A stretch of DNA of 6,904 bases from Acetobacteraceae bacterium (GTDB lineage: Bacteria > Pseudomonadota > Alphaproteobacteria > Acetobacterales > Acetobacteraceae). This document shows positions 1 through 5,281 of the stretch, one piece after another (the stretch's first letter is position 1; the number at the start of each line of letters is the position of its first letter). The notes under the pieces were generated by a model. That model was not told the DNA's origin, made no database searches, and worked only from the letters and a program-made list of their open reading frames with translations. The translations under genes and the position numbers were made by a program. The DNA is taken from NCBI GenBank assembly GCA_030039695.1, contig JASHVB010000944.1, positions 1 to 6,904 on the forward strand, written 5' to 3'.

Positions 1-360
1 GAATCGGCAGCGTGCGAAGATACGTCGGCTGACTGTGACCGGCCACGCGTTCACGAATCGCGGGAGTCCCACCCCCCGCTGGAGGAGGCACGAAGGCCTT
101 CGCCGGAGCAGAATCTCGTGGCGAGCGTGCTTGGCGTTGCCGTCCTGGTGGTTGCCCTCGTGTTCTGCATCCCATGGATCGAGCAGATGCTCAACACCGT
201 CTCAACGGACGACGCTTACGTGAATGGGCATGTGGCGTACCTCGCGCCTCGCGTGCCAGGACACATTGCCCGCGTTTTCGATATCGAGAGCACGGCGTGG
301 TGCAAAGCGATGCCACTCGACAGCCCGCCGTTTTTGCCGCGAACAACTGACGCCGATTGA
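1..360 (+). pseudogene. HlyD/EmrA-family membrane-fusion protein, N-terminal remnant
   Basis: Membrane-fusion adaptors of this family link an inner-membrane drug exporter (often of the DHA2 type) to an outer-membrane channel. The frame is open from base 1, so the true start may lie left of the window; GTG at 118 is the first start-like codon just before the membrane segment. Seen directly: one hydrophobic segment (118-177, VASVLGVAVLVVALVFCIPW), then the family signature TDDAYVNGHV (205-234) followed by APRVPGHIARV. From family knowledge, the next residues should be of the type DDNxRVxKGDxLVxLDxxPF. Here only scraps remain, in two different frames: VVQ near 298-306 and LDSPPF near 316-333 in the original frame. 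A TGA ends the frame at 358-360. No coiled-coil or barrel domain follows, so the gene is a broken remnant of perhaps a quarter of the usual 350-400 residues. The family call is firm; the exact lesions cannot be resolved without a homologue. Confidence 0.75.
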
Positions 361-389
361 TTCAAATCAAGGTCGGCCACACAGCATGA

Positions 390-406
390 CGGTATGGACG
401 ATACCG
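390..406. promoter_or_regulatory. 17-bp dyad upstream of the small ORF, possible operator
   Basis: CGGTAT-N5-ATACCG is a perfect 6-bp inverted repeat with a 5-base centre. Its right edge lies 19 bases before the GTG start at 426. Its size and spacing resemble a binding site for a dimeric repressor, but no promoter hexamers could be assigned around it and no T run follows, so it is not an intrinsic terminator. The operator role is inference. Confidence 0.3.
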
Positions 407-425
407 ACCGCCCGAGAGGTGCTCC

Positions 426-629
426 GTGCCAGGCTTGTCCACCAAACCGATGGTTAGCGCCGTGGAGCTGATGGCACTCGCCCTCGACCACCGCGTGCAG
501 GCAGAGTGTTCGACCTCACCGCAAGAGCAACGCGAGCTGGACCGCGTGGCAGACATCTACACGGTGCTTGCGATGCTCGATTCCCCAACTGAACGTCTTG
601 AGCAATGGCTCATCGTGACGCCAGCGTGA
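426..629 (+). CDS. Possible small hypothetical protein, 67 aa
   Basis: I do not recognise this protein. The reading frame starts with GTG at 426, preceded by GAGAGGTG (414-421), a fair ribosome-binding site with a spacing of about 4 bases. ATG at 450 is an alternative start. The product is soluble-looking, rich in leucine, alanine and glutamate, with no membrane segment or signal peptide. The middle (VSAVELMALALDHRVQAECS, then an EQRELDRVADIYTVLAMLD stretch) looks helical. Third codon positions are mostly G or C, as expected for a real gene in this genome. It converges on the AraC-family gene, leaving 41 bases between their stops. It lies immediately after the HlyD remnant but in another frame and shows no HlyD features. 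It could be a genuine small gene or a fragment of a lost one. Confidence 0.4.
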   Translation: MPGLSTKPMVSAVELMALALDHRVQAECSTSPQEQRELDRVADIYTVLAMLDSPTERLEQWLIVTPA

Positions 630-670
630 TCGGCATGCTGCACGCCGCACGTGGATCCGTTGTACCGTCT

Positions 671-1264
671 TCATTCGCCGGGTGCGAGGTTCATATTCCG
701 GCGGCGCCACGCTTTCGGGTTCAAGCCCACAACATCACGGAATACCCGGCAATAGTGGGCCTGATCGGAGAACCCGCAGGCAAGCGCGATTTGCGACAGC
801 GGTTCGTTCGACAGCAGCATAAGCTGCTGAGCTCGTTCGACGCGCCGCTGCCGGATGTAATTGCACACCGTCGTACCGAATGTCGCCTTGAAGGCATGAG
901 AAAAATAGCTGGTACTCAGGCGAGCCTTGCTCGCGCAATCCCCCAACCGGATGGTAGAGTCCAGCGACGCGTCAATGAATTCTTTGACCTTGCGTGTCTG
1001 CCACGGGGCGAGAACATGCCTGTCGGACAGTGTCGATCCGTCTTTCGCATCTGCCGGTGCTTCGTCGGCAAAGCCACGCAGCATCGCAGTAGCGATCTTG
1101 ACCCGTGACTTGGCTTGGATGCAGTCATCGTCCCACATGCGCAATGCCGCATCGAGGAATCCGGTTACCACGGCGAGCGATGAGAGTTCCGAGACGGACT
1201 CACAGCTCGACTGGCTGCGGGAATAGATCTCTCCATACCCTTGGATGACTTGCGTAGCGTTCAT
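671..1264 (-). CDS. AraC-family transcriptional regulator, 197 aa
   Basis: A DNA-binding regulator of the AraC/XylS family. The C-terminal half (about residues 85-187) is the family's double helix-turn-helix domain. The first helix-turn-helix lies around residues 106-127 (LGDCASKARLSTSYFSHAFK) and the second around 154-179 (LSQIALACGFSDQAHYCRVF), followed by the closing family motif GLNPKAWRRR. The N-terminal 80 residues are helical and match no effector-binding cupin I recognise, so the signal is unknown. At 197 residues it is shorter than the usual 250-300. ATG at 1264 is chosen over GTG at 1273 because GGGGTGAG (1276-1269, minus strand) sits 4 bases before the ATG and overlaps the GTG. The gene begins 23 bases after the stop of the sigma-like gene upstream, so the two are probably co-transcribed. 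A perfect TATAAT in the gap could also give it its own promoter. Confidence 0.88.
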   Translation of the reverse strand: MNATQVIQGYGEIYSRSQSSCESVSELSSLAVVTGFLDAALRMWDDDCIQAKSRVKIATAMLRGFADEAPADAKDGSTLSDRHVLAPWQTRKVKEFIDASLDSTIRLGDCASKARLSTSYFSHAFKATFGTTVCNYIRQRRVERAQQLMLLSNEPLSQIALACGFSDQAHYCRVFRDVVGLNPKAWRRRNMNLAPGE

Positions 1265-1286
1265 GTCACTCACCCCGCGTGATTCT

Positions 1287-1292
1287 ATTATA
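1287..1292 (-). promoter_or_regulatory. Perfect -10 hexamer TATAAT before the AraC gene
   Basis: On the minus strand TATAAT runs from 1292 to 1287 and includes the TAA stop (1290-1288) of the upstream sigma-like gene. Transcription would start near 1280, giving a leader of about 16 bases that contains the ribosome-binding site of the AraC gene. No good -35 is present: 17 bases upstream the sequence is GCAACG, a poor match to TTGACA. It may be an activator-dependent or weak promoter, or chance. Confidence 0.4.
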
Positions 1293-1722
1293 CGAATTGT
1301 ACCGAGTCGCGTTGCCTGTCGCCATCAGTAAACAGTGGCGCCATGGCAGCTGCATTCTCGGCGTCGACTGCGTCTGCTTGCATCGAGTGCGAGGCGCGCA
1401 GAATGCTTTGCTGAATCGCAGCCTGCACCCACCAAGTTGCATACGTGACAAACCTCGTGCCGCAGGCGGGATCGTAGCGGCACGCGGCGCGCATCAGGCC
1501 AACATAGCCCTCGCCGATCAGCTCCTGCATGCGCACCCCACAGCCGCGGTGCGCCCTGGCGACCGTGGCGAGCACGTGCAGATGACGGCCGATAAGACGT
1601 TCTGCTGCCGCGATGTCATGATGCTCGTGCCAACGAGAGCACAGTGCCTCGTCTTCTCGGACACCGAACGGTTGGAGTGTGTTATCGGGTCTATCGTGGG
1701 GGATGGAAGCGATGGCTTTCAT
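1288..1722 (-). CDS. Sigma-70/sigma-32-like protein with region 2 only, 144 aa
   Basis: Sigma factors direct RNA polymerase to promoters; region 2 binds the core enzyme and opens the -10 element. Seen: an RpoH-like region 1.2/2.1 stretch (about residues 24-58, with AAAERLIGRHLHVLATVAR), then ELIGEGYVGLMRAACRYDP (67-85), and a region 2.3/2.4 core FVTYATWWVQAAI (91-103). The paired tryptophans at 97-98 match those sigma-70 uses for strand opening. After residue 109 the sequence leaves the family. There is no RpoH box, no region 3 and no region 4, so a -35 element could not be read in the usual way. Full RpoH proteins have about 285-310 residues. The start at 1722 is chosen because AAGGAGC (1735-1729) lies 6 bases before ATG; the frame is open further upstream without family similarity. 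It may be a truncated relic, or a working region-2-only protein. It lies just upstream of the AraC gene. Confidence 0.72.
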   Translation of the reverse strand: MKAIASIPHDRPDNTLQPFGVREDEALCSRWHEHHDIAAAERLIGRHLHVLATVARAHRGCGVRMQELIGEGYVGLMRAACRYDPACGTRFVTYATWWVQAAIQQSILRASHSMQADAVDAENAAAMAPLFTDGDRQRDSVQFV

Positions 1723-2129
1723 GATCAAGCTCCTTGAGTTCGGAAGGCATCTCTTGATTGTTTCGTCTCGGAAAACACCAAATGATCCACCACGTTGTGC
1801 AATATCTGCAAAGCAAAGGATAATAGGTGCCGACATAGACGCGAATAAGCGTTGTGCGGTGTATACCATTGCGCAGAGCGAGTGGATCGGCGGTGGTGTC
1901 GCTGTACGCGCCGGATCAATGCAGGGGATTCGAAGTGTGTCCCAGACTCGCAGCGTGTGGTTGTGGAACCGTGGTATCGTCGCGGTCGACGGGGCGGTAC
2001 CGCGGGATGGATGCTCACTTCGTCAATCATCGGCTCTGCTAGCCCTCGTGTTATTGCCGACGCTAATGGCTGACCAAACCTTGCAGGAACTCCTCGTGCC
2101 GACCTGCCCTCGTTCCCAGAGAACACACG
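1723..2129. other. Intergenic region without a recognisable gene
   Basis: This stretch lies downstream of the LysR gene and upstream of the sigma-like gene, both on the minus strand. Reading frames here are long only because GC-rich DNA has few stops; none shows a known domain. It should contain the promoter of the sigma-like gene. TATTAT at 1825-1820 (minus) is one weak -10 candidate, with TTATTC 17 bases upstream as a poor -35. The 8-mer CGTTGTGC occurs at 1793-1800 and 1850-1857. GCGGTACCGC (1994-2003) is a perfect 10-bp palindrome. No convincing terminator was found behind the LysR gene. Confidence 0.5.
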
Positions 2130-3053
2130 TCAGTTGCGGGGATCGACGGAGAGCCGTGCAAGCCGCGACCGCAAGCGAGGTACGACGTAATCCACGAATG
2201 CGCGCACCTTGGGAACCGTGATGCGTCCCTCCGGCATGATGAGATGCACCGGCAAAGGCGGATGCTCATGCGACTTCAGCATGATCGCCAGTCGGCCGTC
2301 GCGCACTTGATCCGCCACTTGATAAGAGTACAGGCGCGTCACCCCGCGTCCTTCCACAGCGGAGGCGATCGCGGCGCGCGCACTGTTGACGATGAAGCGC
2401 GATGTGATCGCCACGCTGCGCGAAATCGGCGAGCCATCGGTTGGCCGAAAGGTCCACGCGTCCAGCCCCGCATGAGAGAAGGTGACGATCCGGTGCTTCG
2501 CTAGGTCGCCGGGTGTTTCAATCGGCGGGTGGTCCTGCAGGTAGGATGGTGACGCGACGACGATCTGGCGGACTTCGCCTACGCGGACTGCCACCATCGA
2601 GGAATCGGGCAGATGGCCGATGCGCAGCGCGGCGTCGGCGCCTTCGTCGATCAGGTTCACCGTCCGGTCGAGCAGGAGAAGCTTGGCGGATACCGTTGGA
2701 AACGCGTCGAGGAAGTCGTCCAGGATCGGGCGTAGCACTTCTTCGCCGGTCATGACCGGCGCAGCCACCGACAGCGTGCCGCTCGGCGACGACTTCGCGC
2801 TCGCCGCCAACGTATCCGCTTCGTCGAGCGCGACCAGCATGCGCCGGCAAATGTCGGCGTAACGGGCGCCCACGTCGCTCAGCCTGCTCGCGCGGGTCGA
2901 CCGATGGAGCAGCGGAACGCCAACGCGTCCTTCAAGATAAGCGATAGCGCGGCTCACCGCGGCCGGCGACCGCCCGAGCTTTCGGCTCGCGGCGGCAAGG
3001 CTGCCTTCGTCGAGGGCTGCGACGAACACCTTCATGGCGTTGATGTGATCCAT
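2130..3053 (-). CDS. LysR-family transcriptional regulator, 307 aa
   Basis: A full-length LysR-type regulator, probably acting as a tetramer that responds to a small metabolite. The N-terminal winged helix-turn-helix covers residues 1-60; the key stretch is GSLAAASRKLGRSPAAVSRA (17-36), followed by LEGRVGVPLLHRSTR (40-54). A linker helix runs to about 88. The effector-binding domain (about 90-295) has the GTLSVAAP opening strand and the DAALRIGHLPDSSMVA stretch (140-155) typical of the CrgA-like subgroup that many proteobacteria carry in numbers. The ligand cannot be read from the sequence. ATG at 3053 is chosen over the upstream ATG at 3092: GGAGGAGG (3066-3059) sits 5 bases before it, and family members begin with a M-D-x-I/L-x-A-M-K/R-V-F pattern. 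LysR genes often regulate a divergent neighbour, but no intact one is present on the right side. The gene itself looks undamaged. Confidence 0.93.
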   Translation of the reverse strand: MDHINAMKVFVAALDEGSLAAASRKLGRSPAAVSRAIAYLEGRVGVPLLHRSTRASRLSDVGARYADICRRMLVALDEADTLAASAKSSPSGTLSVAAPVMTGEEVLRPILDDFLDAFPTVSAKLLLLDRTVNLIDEGADAALRIGHLPDSSMVAVRVGEVRQIVVASPSYLQDHPPIETPGDLAKHRIVTFSHAGLDAWTFRPTDGSPISRSVAITSRFIVNSARAAIASAVEGRGVTRLYSYQVADQVRDGRLAIMLKSHEHPPLPVHLIMPEGRITVPKVRAFVDYVVPRLRSRLARLSVDPRN

Positions 3054-3058
3054 TAATT

Positions 3059-3066
3059 CCTCCTCC
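3059..3066 (-). promoter_or_regulatory. Strong ribosome-binding site of the LysR gene
   Basis: GGAGGAGG on the minus strand, 5 bases before ATG at 3053. It is an extended match to the anti-Shine-Dalgarno sequence and decides the start 13 codons inside the longest open frame. Confidence 0.8.
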
Positions 3067-3205
3067 AGAGAGCCGGTTGTCAGGAGACCCACGGCGAATG
3101 CCGCGAGCTTGTGCCGTTCGGTTCGTCACTCGTGTTGTCGGGTTTGTCGCATCGAAGGGACGATCGCCGGCGCTGGTATGGAGATACCGGGGTTTGCCGC
3201 AGACG

Positions 3206-3221
3206 CGCCGGTGAACCGGCG
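3206..3221. repeat. Short hairpin, 6-bp stem and TGAA loop
   Basis: CGCCGG-TGAA-CCGGCG, a perfect inverted repeat with a 4-base centre, about 150 bases upstream of the LysR start. It could be an operator half-site pair or an RNA hairpin in a long leader; no T run follows on either strand. Confidence 0.35.
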
Positions 3222-3243
3222 AAGCGCCACTGCGTTTGCATCG

Positions 3244-3259
3244 GTACGGCCAACCGTAC
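3244..3259. repeat. Short hairpin, 6-bp stem and CCAA loop
   Basis: GTACGG-CCAA-CCGTAC, a perfect inverted repeat of the same 6-4-6 layout as the one at 3206-3221, with 22 bases between them. The role is unknown; a protein-binding site upstream of the LysR gene is one option. Confidence 0.35.
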
Positions 3260-3778
3260 TGGCGCGGCAGCCGATATGCTCGGGGTGTCGTTATTGATCA
3301 TGGGCCATCTCCCGGACCAAACGACTAAGCTAAGGCTTGGGCGTAGTCCTTGCTTAATATGTGAAGTGTTATGAAGATCACGGCGCCGCCGACCTGGCCT
3401 GAATGCTTCACTGAATTAAGTATCCGCGGTACTGGATTGCGATGGTGCCACCCAGGCGTCCGCCTCCTGCAGAGTGGGGACGCGAGCGACGACACTTTTG
3501 GGACCAGCATGTTGCGGCTTGGGTGTTTGCCGATAGGTCCGCTTCGGACGGGAGGGGTGAAGAAATCTGGAACCAGGCTGCCGCCATGCCGGCGGTCGGC
3601 ACGCGGTGACCTTGCGTGCCAGGCGAGTCCGAAGATGACTTGTCTCAGCGCGAATTGCGAACGAGTGGCGCTAGCGCACCTGTCGGGAGACGCGCATATG
3701 CAAAAATTGAAATACTGGCGGCGTCTGCGCCTGAATTATCACAAGGAACGAATTGACCGATCGCATCTCCCGGGAGGT

Positions 3779-3797
3779 CGTGGTGCTGGAAACCACG
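3779..3797. repeat. Hairpin, 6-bp stem and 7-base loop
   Basis: CGTGGT-N7-ACCACG is a perfect inverted repeat inside the gene-free stretch. It is followed on the plus strand by CTTTAGG, too T-poor for an intrinsic terminator. A little further on, GGGCGCTC occurs twice (3826-3833 and 3844-3851), 18 bases apart. No function is assigned. Confidence 0.25.
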
Positions 3798-4021
3798 CTT
3801 TAGGTTCACGCAGCCGTGACCACCGGGGCGCTCGGTACACATTGGGCGCTCCTCACAACCGGGTTTCGCAGTGAAAAGCGTCCGCTCCGAATTGGATAGT
3901 CTGCCATCATGGCTCGCCGGTGGCGTCGATTGCTTGCCAATCAGTCCGGGGAATTCATTGGTTAAACGCAGCCACAGATCCCGCAACCCACGACATTCGA
4001 TCGGCGGCGCCGCGGTTCGGC

Positions 4022-5193
4022 CTAGGCCTCACCGGGCTCGTCAGGGGGCAAGCGCAGTGCGGCCCGCCGCTTCGGCCTTGCACTAGCTGCGCTCCGTCCG
4101 CCGAAGTCTGTTTCCGAGCCCAGAGTCCCGACGCCCTCCATGGATTTCTGGAACCTGATCGGTCTGGAATCAGCGATTGCCCTTGGATCGAAGTCAGGAT
4201 CCAGCATCACGCCCCAGATCTTACGCATCTGCATGCCGATGCTTCCCGCGTCGTAGAGTGGAAACACCGCGGCCTCGCGTAAGAACTTCTCCACCGGGTT
4301 CGATTTGTCGAGCGCATTGACCCCATGGCCTGCATCGCCCGGGAGACCGTGTTGAATAGGGTTTCGTCGCAGAACACCTTGGCCATCGCGCCCACGGCAT
4401 GGCCTTCGGAGTCTTGCTGGTCCAGGTAGTGCGCCGCCTTCCAGGAGAAGGCTCGGCATGCCTCGATCTTCATCGCCACCTCGGCCGGGACGTAGCCGAC
4501 CGCCTGATGATGGAGGATCGGCAGACCGCCACCGGCTGTGTAGGTCTTTGTCCAATTCAGTACGTATTCGTAGGCGGCGCGTGCCACGCCGACGGCGGCG
4601 ATTGCGCCCACGGGTCCGGACCAGGTGAAAGCCTTGGAAATCACCAGGTCACCGTCGCCGATCGCGAATGCGTTCTCCTCGGGCATGCGGCACTTGTCGA
4701 AGCTGATCGCGTTGTTCTGGCAGAGCCTGTGGCCAAGTTTGGAGATGGGCTGCTTGTAGCTGACGCCCTTCGTGCCACGAGGCACGATGATGGCGCTTAA
4801 TCCCGTCTTGCCGCCCTGCCGAGGGTCGGTGCGCACGATACAGACATTCACGTTCGCTCCCTTCAGGTCCCAGCCCCCTGCGTTGCATGGCCGGTATTTG
4901 GTGCCATCGAGGACATATTCGCCACGCCCCGGGTCGAGGCTGGCGGTCAGGGCAATCCTAGTCGGATGCTCGCCGGGGTGATCGAAGTTGGCGGTGCCCC
5001 CTGGCAATCCAGCGGGCTCACTGACGGTCCAGCCCGCAATGTACTCCCCGCGCGGGTCGCCGGTGGCCTCGCCCAGCCATTTCCGCTTCTGCTCTTCCGA
5101 GCCGAACCACGCCTCGGGCATCAGCGCCAGTCTACGATCGGTGTGCGAGCAATTCGACACAGCAGATCTGCGCACCCCCGCCATGCCGGGCAC
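4022..5193 (-). pseudogene. Acyl-CoA dehydrogenase, N-terminally truncated and frameshifted
   Basis: Acyl-CoA dehydrogenases are FAD flavoproteins that oxidise an acyl-CoA at the alpha-beta bond and pass electrons to electron-transfer flavoprotein. Seen from GTG 5193: family similarity begins about residue 30 (FGSEEQKRKWL). The flavin-contacting strand follows (YIAGWTVSEPAGLPGGTANF, 51-70), then the beta domain with GEYVLDGTKYRPCNAGGWD (91-109), and the C-terminal helical domain starting FTWSGPVGAIAAVGVARAAY (189-208). The frame breaks after residue 291 at 4321-4324. The minus strand reads ATGGGGTCAATG; one more G would rejoin MQAMG to VNALDKSNPVEKFLREA. That second frame then continues through FPLYDAGSIGMQMRKIWGV to a stop at 4022. 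The SEP motif lies near residue 58 instead of about 130, so much of the N-terminal helical domain is gone; a TGA stands 18-20 bases before the GTG. Substrate unknown. It diverges from the ATPase regulator 88 bases away. Confidence 0.85.
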
Positions 5194-5215
5194 CCTGACC
5201 GACGCATCATGGTGT

Positions 5216-5254
5216 CAGGATTTCTTGCCGTCGCAGGATGTCTAAAGAATCCTG
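5216..5254. promoter_or_regulatory. Imperfect inverted repeat between the divergent genes
   Basis: CAGGATTTCTT (5216-5226) faces AAGAATCCTG (5245-5254), an inverted repeat with one extra T in the left arm and 18 bases between the arms. A further CAGGAT lies at 5234-5239 in the same orientation as the left arm. It ends 27 bases before the regulator's ATG at 5282 and lies just upstream of the acyl-CoA dehydrogenase remnant, where an autoregulatory operator of a winged-helix regulator would be expected. A hairpin in the leader RNA is an alternative. No clear -10/-35 pair was found. Confidence 0.35.
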
Positions 5255-5281
5255 AAGGCGGGCGATTCATGGCGCGGTAGG

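Larger units (their letters stand above)
3067..4021. other. Nearly 1 kb without a recognisable gene
   Basis: No reading frame on either strand shows a known domain. The longest (3371-3874, +) is rich in Arg, Cys, Ser and Gly in the manner of out-of-frame GC-rich DNA. A fragment of 58 codons from ATG 3698 (MQKLKYWRRLRLNYHKERID at its start) follows GGGAGA and is the only stretch worth a thought; its composition afterwards is not protein-like. Stop codons are frequent in all frames between 3290 and 3370. The region holds several short perfect hairpins. Given the broken genes nearby, it may be the remains of lost genes, but no such remnant was identified. Confidence 0.5.

Noticed and set aside
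605..1108. 167-codon open frame opposite the AraC gene
   Set aside because: Antisense shadow of a well-supported AraC-family gene.
1793..1857. CGTTGTGC repeated at 1793-1800 and 1850-1857
   Set aside because: An 8-base repeat within 400 bases is expected fairly often by chance, and no third copy or dyad supports a binding site.
1725..2126. 133-codon open frame on the minus strand
   Set aside because: Rich in Arg, His and Ser with no family resemblance, and it occupies the space needed for the sigma gene's promoter.
2060..2129. Possible terminator behind the LysR gene (GTTC-N5-GAAC)
   Set aside because: The stem is only 4 bp and no T run follows.
1679..2221. 180-codon open frame on the plus strand between the sigma-like and LysR genes
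   Set aside because: It overlaps the ends of two better-supported minus-strand genes and shows no recognisable motif.
3826..3851. GGGCGCTC repeated with an 18-base period, iteron-like
   Set aside because: Only two copies, with no AT-rich tract or replication gene nearby; not enough for an origin or iteron call.
3371..3874. 167-codon open frame on the plus strand in the gene-free stretch
   Set aside because: Composition is Arg/Cys/Ser/Gly-rich with no domain, the ribosome-binding site is weak, and third positions show no coding bias by eye.
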